From positions 124,001-188,000 of the forward strand of contig NZ_MVKX01000008.1 in NCBI RefSeq assembly GCF_002018365.1: 64,000 nucleotides of DNA, written 5' to 3'. This stretch comes from Acinetobacter amyesii. GTDB taxonomy: Bacteria; Pseudomonadota; Gammaproteobacteria; Pseudomonadales; Moraxellaceae. Within the stretch, counting starts at the first letter, position 1; every line of letters begins with the position of its first letter. Under the pieces are notes generated by a model that made no database searches, had not been told where the DNA came from, and saw nothing but the letters and a program-made list of their open reading frames with translations. The position numbers were made by a program, and so were the translations under genes. Positions 52,493 to 62,162 of the stretch are shown here, piece after piece.

Positions 52493-52968
52493 GAAATCAG
52501 TACAGTTGCAGTAGAAAGAATACCTTCTTGGCGACCGGTAAACCCTAATTTTTCGGTGGTGGTCGCTTTGATGCTAATTTGCGTGACTTCAACATCCATA
52601 ACATCTGCGATGCTTTGACGCATTTCTAAATTATGTTTTGCTAGTTTAGGGCGCTCACAAGCCACGGTAATATCAGCATTATTAAGTACATATCCACGAT
52701 CTAAAATCAGTTGGTAGACGTGTCTTAAAAGTACTCGACTATCGGCACCTTTAAATTTTGGATCTGTATCTGGAAAATGCTGACCAATATCTCCAAGTGC
52801 CAAAGCACCTAACAATGCATCACAAAGCGCGTGCAATACCACATCACCATCTGAATGTGCTTTGAGTCCATGTGTATGTGGAATTTGAACACCAGCAAGC
52901 GTTACAAAGTCACCTTCTTCAAATGCATGCACATCCATGCCCTGACCGATACGAATTTGAGCTATCAT
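52480..52968 (-). CDS. ispF: 2-C-Methyl-D-erythritol 2,4-cyclodiphosphate synthase
   Basis: A 162-residue enzyme of the MEP isoprenoid pathway. 'GQGMDVHAF' supplies zinc ligands Asp12 and His14; 'KAHSDGDVVLHALCDALLG' supplies His46. 'DIGQHFPDTDP' and 'TTTEKLGFTGR' complete the family pattern. AAGGAACTC precedes the ATG. ispD is not adjacent, unlike E. coli. Confidence 0.95.
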   Translation of the reverse strand: MIAQIRIGQGMDVHAFEEGDFVTLAGVQIPHTHGLKAHSDGDVVLHALCDALLGALALGDIGQHFPDTDPKFKGADSRVLLRHVYQLILDRGYVLNNADITVACERPKLAKHNLEMRQSIADVMDVEVTQISIKATTTEKLGFTGRQEGILSTATVLISHAK

Positions 52969-53068
52969 GCTTGAGTTCCTTGATAAAATAATGATTGAAA
53001 TCTTGTATTCACGCTTTCTATTTCGCTATAGTGTGGGCAAGCGCAACATAGTGAAAGTATAAGCGATC

Positions 53069-53719
53069 ATGCTGTTGAAAACTGAAATAAATATCATCAA
53101 AAAATTCGGACTGGTTCTGCTAATAGGTTCTAGCCTAGCGACGTTTACGCATGCAGAAAAGATTGACTGTGATCAGGCCAATACTCAGGCAAAAAAAAAT
53201 TACTGTTCTGACGGTTTTGAAGAACAGCGTGAAAAGCTAGATGGGCTATTTTTAACAGCGCAGTTGATTACCGATGCTCCTGTACGCTTACTGATAGATA
53301 CGCAAAAATTATGGTATAGCCGAGTTCAGCAATGCAAAAACTTGGAGTGTTTCAAACAACAGTTTGAACTTCGCCACGAAGATTTGAATATCTACACCTC
53401 GATGAACCAAAGTTTAACGCAGCATTATCTTAAATTTGAAAATGGTCATTTTGCGACATCACCTGTACATTTAAAGGTGCATCAACTGGGCAAAGACAGC
53501 ATCAAAATAGAAGGCATTGCCTATCGTAATCCGAACAATCGAGTTGAAACACAAACCATTCCATTTTTAGCTTACACAACACCCGAACAAAAAAATCAAA
53601 TCACCGATAATGAACACGACTGCAAATATCAGTTCAATTACAGTAAAGCCTTACTCTCAGTAAAAACTGAACAAAAAGGCTGTGAACGTTTTGCAGGGAT
53701 TTATCGTTTATATGATTAA
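53069..53719 (+). CDS. Periplasmic protein, LprI/DUF1311-like N-terminal region
   Basis: 216 residues with a signal peptide (about 10-30, ending 'THAEKIDC') and a mature part beginning 'CDQANTQAKKNYCSDGFEEQ'. Cysteine pairs in this early region resemble LprI/DUF1311 lysozyme-inhibitor-like proteins, but the rest is not recognised. Further cysteines at 'CKNLECF', 'HDCKYQF' and 'KGCERF' suggest disulfides. It is transcribed alone and ends in a strong terminator. Confidence 0.6.
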   Translation: MLLKTEINIIKKFGLVLLIGSSLATFTHAEKIDCDQANTQAKKNYCSDGFEEQREKLDGLFLTAQLITDAPVRLLIDTQKLWYSRVQQCKNLECFKQQFELRHEDLNIYTSMNQSLTQHYLKFENGHFATSPVHLKVHQLGKDSIKIEGIAYRNPNNRVETQTIPFLAYTTPEQKNQITDNEHDCKYQFNYSKALLSVKTEQKGCERFAGIYRLYD

Positions 53720-53743
53720 GATCAAATTCGAATGACTTAGAAA

Positions 53744-53779
53744 CATCAAAAAAGCCTCAACGTTGAGGCTTTTTTGATG
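53744..53779. terminator. Perfect palindromic bidirectional terminator
   Basis: A 36-base perfect palindrome (CATCAAAAAAGCCTCAAC and its complement) lies between the converging periplasmic-protein and dadA-like genes, with T-runs on both strands. Confidence 0.88.
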
Positions 53780-53803
53780 TCTACAATTTTTTGATGTCTA
53801 CAA
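53770..53803. repeat. 17-base perfect tandem duplication
   Basis: TTTTTTGATGTCTACAA occurs twice head to tail; the first copy is the right flank of the terminator. It is the third short tandem duplication at a gene end in this window. Confidence 0.8.
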
Positions 53804-53811
53804 TATGTCAG

Positions 53812-55053
53812 TTAAATCGGATGTGTTTGCTGCACTTGCTGGCTAATCATTGCAGCTGTTGCCGCAGATAAAGTCCATCCAAGGTGACCATGCCCTGTAT
53901 TATAAAATATATGATCACGCTTACCTGCATGCACTACAGGCATCATATTGGGCATCATTGGTCGTAAACCCGCCCATGGCACCACATGTTCTGTAGAGAG
54001 ATTAAAGTTACGATTTGACCAATCAATTAAGGGTTGAATGCGATCTGCGCGAATATCTCGGTTATAGCCATTAAACTCTGCCGTGCCTGCAACACGGAGT
54101 CGATTTGCACCTAAACGTGAAGTCACAATTTTAGCACTTTCATCCAACAGACTTACCCAAGGCGCATTGGCCTGACTTTGTTCATCATTTAAATTAATAG
54201 TGATTGAATATCCTTTGACTGGATAGACATTTACCCTGTCACCGAGTTTATGCGCAAGTTCATAACTACCTACGCCACCACAGACCACCACAGCATCTGC
54301 CTCAAGTGTGGTATCGGCATCAGGATGTTCCATATTTTCATCACTGGCTTTTAACTGTACATTGACACCTTTTGCATGGTGTTCAAAGTCAGTCACCTCA
54401 AAGCCCCACATATATTTCACATCAAAGCGTTCTGTTGCTTTGGCAAGCTGCGTCGTAAATTTATGGATGTCGCCCGTGGCATCCCCCGGACAATAAAAGC
54501 CACCATAGTATTCACCTGTCAGACTAGGCTCAATATCACGGATTTCAGCTAATGTCACAGGATGACGCTCTAAGCCACCCTCACAGAGCATATTATTAAC
54601 TTGAGTCGCCACCTCATAATCATGTTGATTATGAAAGAAATGTAAAATGCCGCGTTTTTCTAAATCAAACTGTAAGTTTTCATGCTCAGCTATTTCAAAT
54701 AAACGCTGACGTGCCATCAATGCGAGACGTACAGTCTCGTGAGTATTTTCACGATAATCTTTAATATGTCCCATAAACTCAAAGAGCCATGAATATTTGT
54801 GTAGATTAAAACTTGGATTTAATAATAATGGCGCGGTTTTTTGTGACATCCATTTGATGCCTTTCACCACCGTTGCTTTTTGGTTCCAGACCTCTGCATT
54901 ACACGCTGATAATTGACCACCATTGGCAAACGACGTTTCCATCGCAGGATAAAGATGTTTATCAACCACAGTGACACGATAACCGAGTAATCCGAGTTCG
55001 TAAGCTGTCGTTACCCCAGTAATACCTGCACCAATCACAACAATATGACACAT
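53812..55053 (-). CDS. dadA: DadA-type FAD-dependent D-amino acid (glycine) dehydrogenase
   Basis: About 413 residues: 'VVIGAGITGVTTAYELGLLG' is the FAD motif, 'SFANGGQLSACNAEVWN' and 'VVVCGGVGSYELAHKLGDRV' are DadA-like, and 'NTGHGHLGWTLSAATA' closes the flavin site. DadA oxidises D-alanine and other D-amino acids at the inner membrane, passing electrons to quinone. Here a tandem glycine riboswitch precedes the gene, so glycine itself is the likely inducer and perhaps a substrate. AAGGAG is 7 bases before the ATG at 55053; longer frames would run into the riboswitch. The symbol reflects family, not proven substrate. Confidence 0.83.
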   Translation of the reverse strand: MCHIVVIGAGITGVTTAYELGLLGYRVTVVDKHLYPAMETSFANGGQLSACNAEVWNQKATVVKGIKWMSQKTAPLLLNPSFNLHKYSWLFEFMGHIKDYRENTHETVRLALMARQRLFEIAEHENLQFDLEKRGILHFFHNQHDYEVATQVNNMLCEGGLERHPVTLAEIRDIEPSLTGEYYGGFYCPGDATGDIHKFTTQLAKATERFDVKYMWGFEVTDFEHHAKGVNVQLKASDENMEHPDADTTLEADAVVVCGGVGSYELAHKLGDRVNVYPVKGYSITINLNDEQSQANAPWVSLLDESAKIVTSRLGANRLRVAGTAEFNGYNRDIRADRIQPLIDWSNRNFNLSTEHVVPWAGLRPMMPNMMPVVHAGKRDHIFYNTGHGHLGWTLSAATAAMISQQVQQTHPI

Positions 55054-55089
55054 ATAGGCTCCTTGGAAATTATATTTCCTATGCTCGCC

Positions 55090-55268
55090 CCATCTGTCAT
55101 TGGTACCTGAGAGCTTTGGTTCCTTGCGAAGCAATGTGAACCTTCCCCTTCGGTGAGTAGGTCTAGCCTACTTCTCTCCAGATTTTTTATATGATTACAG
55201 TCCTTTTGCCTGAGAGTTTCCTGGGGGAACTTGCTCCTTCGGCGAGCACAATCTGTGCTTCTCTCCTG
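55090..55268 (-). promoter_or_regulatory. Tandem glycine riboswitch upstream of the dadA-like gene
   Basis: On the minus strand two related aptamers lie in tandem. The first (55268-55196) starts GGAGAGA, has CGCCGAAGGAGCAA and ends CTCTCAGGCAAAAGGAC. The second (55179-55090) starts GGAGAGA, has CACCGAAGGGGAA and ends CTCTCAGGTACCAATGACAG. These are the conserved blocks of the gcvT glycine riboswitch, with a linker of about 16 bases. Its end is 37 bases before the start codon. In the leader, ATAGG can pair with CCTAT around AAGGAG, or GGAAAT with ATTTCC, suggesting control of translation. Confidence 0.93.
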
Positions 55269-55507
55269 CAATCATCCATTCATTTTTATTCGGCATTCAT
55301 CTTGGTATTGCCTAAGTTAGATATGAGCAATATTTGTACCAAATCTCAAGTCCTATTTGGGTCAATATTGTTAAATATTATTTTTATATAAATTTAAGTT
55401 GTTAGGCTATAAATATAAAATCATTTTTTCTACACCTAAATACTTCATCTTTAAAATAAAGGTTTAAAATATTAAATGAAATTTATACCTAGAAAGATCG
55501 AAGTTTT

Positions 55508-56281
55508 ATGCCGGATTCAACACTTTTCTCTCGCTTTGCATCTGTGATCAAAACACATTCTATTGAAGAATTAACCCAAAGTGATTTACTCCTTCTTAAG
55601 ACTCTAGGAACTATTCAAAGTTTTTATGCACCATTTGAGGCCATAAATCATGATGCAAAAGTGGTCATCGTCGGCATCTGCCCAGGCCAACAACAGTGGC
55701 GTAATGCATTAATTGCAGCGAAGGACGGCTTAGAGCAGCAATTATCTGAGGGAAACATTCTTAAACTTGCCAAGAATAGTGGTGCTTTTAGCGGTCCTAT
55801 TCGTAAAAATTTAACTCAACTGCTAGATCATATTGGATTACACAATCAATTAGGCATACAGACCTCTGCTGAGCTATTTAGCACTCATCAAGATATGGTG
55901 CAAATGTGTTCAGTTTTACAGCAATGCATTTTGATCAATGGAAAAAATTATGCAGGTTCAACGCCCGCAATGTTGAAAAATGAATTATTAAAAAAACATA
56001 TTGATGATTATTTTATTCCTATGGTTCAACAGCTTCCTAATGCAATTTACATCCCGCTAGGCAAAGGTGTAGATGAGGTTTTAAATTATGTAAGCAGCTT
56101 AGGCTATTTAAATGATCAACAGATTTTAGCTGGACTTCCCCATCCATCAGGTGCAAATGCTGAACGTATCAAATATTTTTTAGGTGAAAAACCACGTGAC
56201 CAATTATCTCGACAAACCAATTCCGAGCAGATTGATAGCGCAAAATCACAGATCCTGCTTAAATTATCTAAACTTCTATGA
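55508..56281 (+). CDS. Uracil-DNA glycosylase superfamily-like protein
   Basis: 257 residues with UDG-fold signposts: 'VVIVGICPGQQQW' near residue 50 in place of the water-activating loop, and 'GLPHPSGANAERIKYF' near 210, matching the HPSPxN-type second motif. The rest diverges from Ung, Mug and family 4/5 enzymes. It may be a DNA base glycosylase or a UDG-like fold with a different role. It has no signal peptide and is not in an operon. Confidence 0.65.
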   Translation: MPDSTLFSRFASVIKTHSIEELTQSDLLLLKTLGTIQSFYAPFEAINHDAKVVIVGICPGQQQWRNALIAAKDGLEQQLSEGNILKLAKNSGAFSGPIRKNLTQLLDHIGLHNQLGIQTSAELFSTHQDMVQMCSVLQQCILINGKNYAGSTPAMLKNELLKKHIDDYFIPMVQQLPNAIYIPLGKGVDEVLNYVSSLGYLNDQQILAGLPHPSGANAERIKYFLGEKPRDQLSRQTNSEQIDSAKSQILLKLSKLL

Positions 56282-56455
56282 AGTGTACTCAATATAACGT
56301 AAAAATATTTTTTATTTGAATATCCATAACTTATATTAAAGCAGTGCTCAAACAAAACTAGAAAAGTGTGATGTATTTTACTTTTTTGTTTTTCTGTGTG
56401 AATATGCGCCAAAATAAATATTGCTCATAAAAATAACGCTAACATGGAAATACAC

Positions 56456-56983
56456 ATGAAAAATTATTTAGTTCTTGGATTTACACTCCTACTACTCACG
56501 GGTTGTATTACCGTACCTAAAAATAAACCTGAAACAAGAACCTTGAAGCTAAATGGTGTGAATACCGTTGAAAACAGCAAAGTGATCCAACGAACCATTA
56601 CTCGAGGTCAGTTACTATGTGAAGCTGGGCAAAAATGTCCTGAACTTGCAATTGATTGGCAAAAAAACAAAGGTGAGTATGCACTTTCACTGCATTCTTA
56701 TGATCAACAGCAGCTTGATATGAATGAAATATCTTTTGTGATTGACGGCAAAGTATTGTCTTATCCTGCAATAGGTCAAACAAATTATCGTCGCTTAGAT
56801 AATTCAAATGTGATTGATTCTTCTAATACCGTGATGATTCCAGATGCTGTACTTAAACAATTCCGTGACGCAAAAAATATTGCTGTGATTATGAATACCA
56901 ACCAAGGTGAAATCGCACACTATATGTTAAAAAACCAAAAATCTTCAGATGCCTATCGACTATTTTTACGTGCTTATTCTTAA
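56456..56983 (+). CDS. Putative lipoprotein, unknown function
   Basis: About 175 residues. A short signal 'MKNYLVLGFTLLLLTGC' ends in the lipobox LLTGC, Cys17 being lipidated. The mature domain looks like a beta-rich fold with 'LCEAGQKCPELAIDW' near its start. The ATG at 56456 fits the signal peptide and has GGAA upstream. I do not recognise the family. Confidence 0.68.
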   Translation: MKNYLVLGFTLLLLTGCITVPKNKPETRTLKLNGVNTVENSKVIQRTITRGQLLCEAGQKCPELAIDWQKNKGEYALSLHSYDQQQLDMNEISFVIDGKVLSYPAIGQTNYRRLDNSNVIDSSNTVMIPDAVLKQFRDAKNIAVIMNTNQGEIAHYMLKNQKSSDAYRLFLRAYS

Positions 56984-57001
56984 GCTCAAATAGTCTAAAA
57001 T

Positions 57002-57044
57002 AAAAATCCCAAAAGTTAGTGTATGTTTTCTTTTGGGATTTTTT
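57002..57044. terminator. Bidirectional terminator between lipoprotein and GNAT genes
   Basis: AAAAATCCCAAAAG and CTTTTGGGATTTTT arms around a 14-base loop, with a T-run on both strands. Confidence 0.85.
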
Positions 57045-57087
57045 ATTCATTTCGCTTTATTAATTGATCAAATACATCATATGATCT

Positions 57088-57603
57088 TTATTTTATTCGT
57101 TTAATTAATTGTTTAATTGTAAGTTCACAAATCGGTTGACCTACTTCTAGATGAAGAGGATAGGCTTGATTTTCATCTGTTAGCTTATAGCCACGTCGTT
57201 GATAATATTTTATTAATTCTAAACGCTGATCAATCACATACATTACAAATTCTTCAACATTGGGTTCAATCAACATCGCTTGCTGTTCTGCAAATTGCAA
57301 TAATTTTTTTCCTAAGCCCTGAGTTTGCTCATCTGGATGAATTGCAAAATGACCAATTTCACAGCTCATCCCCTGTATTTGAATACCAATACACCCCATG
57401 ATCTGTGTATTTTCCGATTCCATCACATATAGATGAAAATCTTTTTTTTGTAAAAGTTGGCTGAGTTGAGACACATTTATTCGATTTCCTCGAACGATAT
57501 GATGTTCCGTGGTCCAACTCTTGGGATGATTCTCCCGATAGGCTATATTCATTAAGCTTTCGAGCTGCTGAATATCACTAAGTAAAGCATGTCTTATATT
57601 CAT
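57088..57603 (-). CDS. GNAT-family N-acetyltransferase
   Basis: 171 residues with the GNAT core: 'MGCIGIQIQGMSCEIGHFAI' strands and the acetyl-CoA loop 'DEQTQGLGKKLLQFAEQQ', followed by 'YYQRRGYKLT'. The substrate is unknown. It lies downstream of aroC on the same strand, but the aroC terminator separates them. Confidence 0.82.
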   Translation of the reverse strand: MNIRHALLSDIQQLESLMNIAYRENHPKSWTTEHHIVRGNRINVSQLSQLLQKKDFHLYVMESENTQIMGCIGIQIQGMSCEIGHFAIHPDEQTQGLGKKLLQFAEQQAMLIEPNVEEFVMYVIDQRLELIKYYQRRGYKLTDENQAYPLHLEVGQPICELTIKQLIKRIK

Positions 57604-57644
57604 ATTTTTTAGCTATTTATTTTCATGGGTCTATTTTACTGAAA

Positions 57645-57675
57645 TAAAAAAACCAGATAATTGTCTGGTTTTTTA
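57645..57675 (-). terminator. aroC operon terminator
   Basis: AAAAAACCAGA and TCTGGTTTTTT arms with a short loop and T-runs on both strands, about 75 bases after the aroC stop. Confidence 0.85.
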
Positions 57676-57726
57676 TGCAATTTGCTCATCAGTGTAGCTC
57701 GCTAGCGCTATTCACCAACCGCGTTC

Positions 57727-57749
57727 GAAACAAAGCAGCGCTTTGTTTC
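57727..57749 (-). repeat. Hairpin directly after the aroC stop codon
   Basis: GAAACAAAGC and GCTTTGTTTC with a 3-base loop lie one base beyond the stop. It is probably a 3'-end stabilising hairpin ahead of the terminator. Confidence 0.6.
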
Positions 57750-57750
57750 C

Positions 57751-58845
57751 TCACTTGGGTTCAATTGGAGCAAATGGAGCGACAACATCCGCATTTTGTG
57801 CACGGTTACGCATGAAGTGATCCATGAGCACAATTGCCAACATCGCCTCTGCAATTGGTGTCGCACGAACACCGACACAAGGATCATGGCGACCTTTGGT
57901 CAACACATCTGTATCTTCACGATTAATCGTAATGGTTTTACCCGGCGTAGTAATGGAAGCTGTTGGTTTCAAGGCAATCGCAACACGAATGTCTTGACCA
58001 CTCGAAATACCGCCCAAAATGCCGCCAGCATGGTTTGCCAAGAAACCATCCGTAGTTAACTCATCACGTGTTTCATGACCAAACTGCTCAGCAACACCAA
58101 AGCCATCACCAATTTCCACACCTTTTACAGCGTTGATGGACATCATAGCATGTGCAATATCTGCATCTAAACGATCAAATACAGGCTCGCCCCAACCAAC
58201 TGGTACTTGTGTCGCAATAATTTCCAGTTTGGCGCCACAGCTCGTTCCTTGTTCACGAAGTGACGTTACGAGAGCTTCAAAACGTGGGACGGCATCTGCA
58301 TCACCACAGAAAAATGGGTTATTCGGAACTTCATTCCAGTCCAATTTCTCTGCTTTTTCGGTACCAATTTGGGTTACATGACCACGAATTTCGATGCCAA
58401 ATTTCTCAAACAAGTATTTTTTAGCAATAGCACCCGCAGCAACACGCATCGCAGTTTCACGAGCACTCGAGCGACCACCACCACGATAATCACGAAAACC
58501 ATACTTATGTGTATACGTATAGTCTGCATGACCCGGACGGAAGGTTTGCGCGATGTTGCCATAATCTTTTGATTTTTGATCTGTGTTACGGATCAATAGA
58601 CCAATTGATGTACCGGTTGTTTTGCCTTCAAATACGCCCGAAATAATTTCAACTTCATCAGGTTCTTTACGCTGAGTTGCAAACTTAGATGTGCCCGGCT
58701 TACGACGATCCAGATCCTTTTGCAAATCGGCTTCAGTCAGTTCAATACCCGGTGGAACCCCATCCACAATGGCCATCAGACCAACGCCATGAGATTCACC
58801 ACAAGTCGTTACACGGAAGAGTTGCCCTATACTATTACCTGCCAT
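57751..58845 (-). CDS. aroC: Chorismate synthase
   Basis: 364 residues. It converts EPSP to chorismate using reduced FMN, the last shikimate step. '[18 protein letters not shown]', '[14 protein letters not shown]', '[13 protein letters not shown]' and 'GGISSGQDI' are family signatures. GGAG precedes the ATG. It follows prmB by 13 bases and forms an operon with it, a common proteobacterial pairing. Confidence 0.96.
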   Translation of the reverse strand: MAGNSIGQLFRVTTCGESHGVGLMAIVDGVPPGIELTEADLQKDLDRRKPGTSKFATQRKEPDEVEIISGVFEGKTTGTSIGLLIRNTDQKSKDYGNIAQTFRPGHADYTYTHKYGFRDYRGGGRSSARETAMRVAAGAIAKKYLFEKFGIEIRGHVTQIGTEKAEKLDWNEVPNNPFFCGDADAVPRFEALVTSLREQGTSCGAKLEIIATQVPVGWGEPVFDRLDADIAHAMMSINAVKGVEIGDGFGVAEQFGHETRDELTTDGFLANHAGGILGGISSGQDIRVAIALKPTASITTPGKTITINREDTDVLTKGRHDPCVGVRATPIAEAMLAIVLMDHFMRNRAQNADVVAPFAPIEPK

Positions 58846-58858
58846 GTCAAACGACTCC

Positions 58859-59869
58859 TTATGCTTGAACAGATTGAATGAATAAATCTCGGTATTCGCG
58901 GCATTGAGCAGCAGTCAATGCAAAGATACCTGTACCGCCTTTTTGGAACTGTAACCAATAAAAATCAACGGTATTGAAGTTTTGGCGCATTGCCCATTCT
59001 GAGTTACCCACCTCAATCACAATTAAGCCATCTTCCGTCAGGTAATCTGCAGCTTGTGCCAACATTTTACGCACAAGATCCAAACCATCTTGACCCGCAG
59101 CAAGCGCCATTTCAGGTTCATGGTGGAATTCTTCTGGTAAATCTGCCATGTCTTCAGCATCCACATATGGTGGATTTGACACGATTAAATCATATTGATT
59201 TTCTGCTGGAATTTTGGCGAATAAATCAGACTCAAGTAAAGCCACTTGATATTGTTTATTGTGGTGTTCACAGTTAATTTGTGCTACTTCAAGTGCATCT
59301 TTAGACAAATCTGTTGCATCAACTTCAGCATCTGGGAATGCATAAGCTAAAGCAATCGCGATACAACCTGAACCCGTACACATATCTAAAATGCGCTGAG
59401 GAGTTTTTGGATTGGCATTTTCAGGTAGATTATTAACCGCAGTACCCATTTCGCCATTTTCACCTAAGCAATATGGCGCAAAGCGGTTTTCAATCAATTC
59501 TGCAATTGGAGAACGTGGAATCAGAACACGTTCATCGACATAAAATGGCTTACCAAAGAAATATGACAAGTTAAGTAAATAAGACGTTGGAACTTTTTCA
59601 TTAATACGACGTTCTAACAATGCTAAAAATTCTGCAACTTCACTTGGCAATAATTTCGCATCTAAGATTTCCGCATCTGCATTCCAATCTAGAGATAACG
59701 TTTGTAAAACCAATGCTGAGCTTTCAGCAAAATAGTCTTCTGTACCTTGTCCTAAGTGGGCATCATATTGACGTAAAGCTGTTACCCCAAAGCGGATATA
59801 ATCACGAATTGTTGATAGGTTTTCAGCTGCTTCCTGTAAATGTTCAGGGCTAATAGTCGGTCGATCCAC
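58859..59869 (-). CDS. prmB: Ribosomal protein L3 glutamine N5-methyltransferase
   Basis: 336 residues of the HemK/PrmB family. '[19 protein letters not shown]' binds SAM and '[13 protein letters not shown]' holds the NPPY glutamine-binding motif. PrmB methylates Gln150 of L3. The start is GTG at 59869, with GGAG about 10 bases upstream. The aroC partnership supports PrmB over PrmC, which usually neighbours prfA. Confidence 0.9.
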   Translation of the reverse strand: MDRPTISPEHLQEAAENLSTIRDYIRFGVTALRQYDAHLGQGTEDYFAESSALVLQTLSLDWNADAEILDAKLLPSEVAEFLALLERRINEKVPTSYLLNLSYFFGKPFYVDERVLIPRSPIAELIENRFAPYCLGENGEMGTAVNNLPENANPKTPQRILDMCTGSGCIAIALAYAFPDAEVDATDLSKDALEVAQINCEHHNKQYQVALLESDLFAKIPAENQYDLIVSNPPYVDAEDMADLPEEFHHEPEMALAAGQDGLDLVRKMLAQAADYLTEDGLIVIEVGNSEWAMRQNFNTVDFYWLQFQKGGTGIFALTAAQCREYRDLFIQSVQA

Positions 59870-60180
59870 TTAAGGCGTCTCCAGTTCATAATTTTTTAAA
59901 CGCCCTATGATACCTTGTTTTGATGCTATTTATAATAAAAATACGGCATTATTCACCGCTTAAAAGCATTTCATAACCCGCACATATAGGTCAGATACAT
60001 TCGCTGAAATGAAATTTGTACTTTAGGCTTTTCTTCAGCATGCTATAAAACCTAATAGATAAAAATTATGAATAAAAACCAATTCAAGCTCAAATGTTTA
60101 GCAATTTGTACTTGATCATAAGCTTTAATTTTATAAAATTATCCCCATACAAACAGTTAAATTTTAAATGCGGAGCTCCA
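59870..60180. other. Divergent promoter region
   Basis: A+T-rich stretch between prmB (minus) and a small gene (plus). An in-frame ATG at 60094 extends the latter, but lacks a ribosome-binding site. No repeat or RNA motif is obvious. Confidence 0.4.
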
Positions 60181-60486
60181 ATGAGCTATAAGCACAATAA
60201 CCTCATGGCTATGCGTCAGAGCTATTGGGAAGACACTCAGTCTTTAAATGTGCAAACTGAAAAGGCATTTTTTCAGCAACTACTGATCGAACATCAAGTT
60301 TTCCCTGATGCGAGTCTAGAAAACGCACGTACCCTATTTTTTAGCTTACCGAGCATTATTATTGTCAAAGGTTATGCTGCCGGATTTAAAGACGAATCTG
60401 TCCAACATCTTATTCATCAACATATTGAAGAACATAAAGCCGCATTGATGCAAAACGATACGGTAAAAATCAAATATCGTTTATAG
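60181..60486 (+). CDS. Small uncharacterised protein
   Basis: About 101 residues, soluble, starting 'MSYKHNNLMAMRQSYWEDTQ'. It alternates helices and one strand-like 'LFFSLPSIIIVKGYAAGF'. GGAG lies 8 bases before ATG 60181. I recognise no family. It precedes the ABC1/UbiB-like gene by 157 bases. Confidence 0.6.
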   Translation: MSYKHNNLMAMRQSYWEDTQSLNVQTEKAFFQQLLIEHQVFPDASLENARTLFFSLPSIIIVKGYAAGFKDESVQHLIHQHIEEHKAALMQNDTVKIKYRL

Positions 60487-60643
60487 TTTTCTTTCCAATG
60501 TACCTGTCTACGCGGCATCTTGCTTAAGTTTGCAAATGCTTACTGCATATTCAGTAAGTTGAACTATTTTAATACGTTAAGAAACGTTAAAATTAGCTAC
60601 AATGTATTTTTCTGCGAATTGCTGATTAAAGGATTTAATTTAC

Positions 60644-62017
60644 ATGTCAGATCAGAACGATAAGCTCAAACACTTGAAAACGTCTTCTATGGATCGACGC
60701 TTATCTATCGCAAAGGCATCGCTACTTGCGGGAACTCGTTGGGCAGCATCAAACGCCACTTCTATTTTTTCGAGTGAGGAAGAAAAAGAGAAAAAGCGTA
60801 AAAAAGCCATGAAAGATCAGGCTGAATATCTCGTCGCAGAAATTGGTAAATTAAAAGGTTCGATTGTAAAAATCGGGCAAATGATGGCATTGTATGGTGA
60901 ACATTTTCTGCCTGAAGAAATCACCCAAGCCCTCAACACCTTGAACAATCAAACAGTTGCATTGGCATGGCCAGCCATCAAAGTCCAATTACAAAATCAA
61001 CTTGGCTCAAAGCTTGATGATCTCGTGATTGATCATGAGCCACTTGGCACAGCATCTTTGGCACAGGTTCACCGTGCAAAACGCAAATCTGATGGTTTAG
61101 AACTGGTTCTAAAAATCCAGTATCCAGGTGTGGCAGATGCCATCGATTCGGATATGAATCTATTCAAAAACATGCTCAAACTGACACGAATGGTGCCCCA
61201 AACCCGTGAATTTGATCAGTGGTTTGATGAAGTTCGTGAAATGATGCATCGTGAAGTAAATTATAAAATTGAAGCAGACACCACTCGCCGTTTTGCTGCA
61301 CGCTTAAAAGAAGATCCACGCTATATCGTCCCGCAAATCATTGAAGGTTATTCAACACCTCAAGTGCTGTGTATGACCTTTGAACGTGGTGTGCCGATTA
61401 ACAGCCCTGTAATGCTGTCACTTCCTCAAGAGCGTCGCAATGCCTTAGGTGAAGCATCACTTGAAATTGCTGTACGCGAAATTTTTGAATGGGGTGAAAT
61501 GCAAACCGACCCTAACTTCGGAAACTATTTGGTCCGTTTAGGCAATGGTGCGGATGTCCCTGATAAAATTGTCCTCCTCGACTTTGGTGCGATTCGTCAG
61601 TTCGATGATCATCTATTAGGCGTTGCGCGTAATTTGATTACCGCGGGTTATCAGCATAGCTCTGAGCAAATGGTCAAAGCGATGACAGGTTATGAGTTCT
61701 TTGATGGTATTCCACAAAGTATTAAACCCGATATGGCAAAAGTCTTTCTTTTAGCGACAGAGGCATTTAGTAGCACTGAAAATAACCCAGACATCCCTGC
61801 TGGTGTTATGGACGAACAACAACGCTATGACTGGAAAAAAAGCCAATTACATAGCCGTGTGATGCAACAAGCTTCAAAATCGATGGCATCTCGTTACTTC
61901 TCAGTTCCACCGAAAGAGTTTATGTTTATTAGCCGTAAATTTATCGGTGCATATACCTTTATGACCGTCATTGAAGCAAAAACCAATGTTCGTCGTATGA
62001 TTCAAAAATATCAATAA
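60644..62017 (+). CDS. ABC1/UbiB-family (AarF domain) kinase-like protein
   Basis: 457 residues of the ABC1/ADCK family. 'KLKGSIVKIGQMMALYGEHF' is the KxGQ helix, 'HEPLGTASLAQVHRAK' the Ala-rich nucleotide loop, 'VLKIQYPGV' the Lys strand, 'TDPNFGNYLV' and 'LLDFGAIRQF' the late metal-binding motifs. UbiB proteins support ubiquinone synthesis or lipid handling as ATPases. There is no ubiE/ubiJ neighbour and no C-terminal membrane pair is obvious, so it is probably a paralogue and not ubiB itself. AAGGA precedes the ATG. Confidence 0.87.
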   Translation: MSDQNDKLKHLKTSSMDRRLSIAKASLLAGTRWAASNATSIFSSEEEKEKKRKKAMKDQAEYLVAEIGKLKGSIVKIGQMMALYGEHFLPEEITQALNTLNNQTVALAWPAIKVQLQNQLGSKLDDLVIDHEPLGTASLAQVHRAKRKSDGLELVLKIQYPGVADAIDSDMNLFKNMLKLTRMVPQTREFDQWFDEVREMMHREVNYKIEADTTRRFAARLKEDPRYIVPQIIEGYSTPQVLCMTFERGVPINSPVMLSLPQERRNALGEASLEIAVREIFEWGEMQTDPNFGNYLVRLGNGADVPDKIVLLDFGAIRQFDDHLLGVARNLITAGYQHSSEQMVKAMTGYEFFDGIPQSIKPDMAKVFLLATEAFSSTENNPDIPAGVMDEQQRYDWKKSQLHSRVMQQASKSMASRYFSVPPKEFMFISRKFIGAYTFMTVIEAKTNVRRMIQKYQ

Positions 62018-62162
62018 TCATTCAATGCACACCTCAAGACTTGGCTGACTCAAATGTCAGCCAAGTCAATTTTAAAATAACAATCTGTTTAAGCCTTTTT
62101 ACTTTTCTATTCTTAATTAATCATTTAGCTATCAAATCCCACCTAATCTCGCCGTTTATCTT

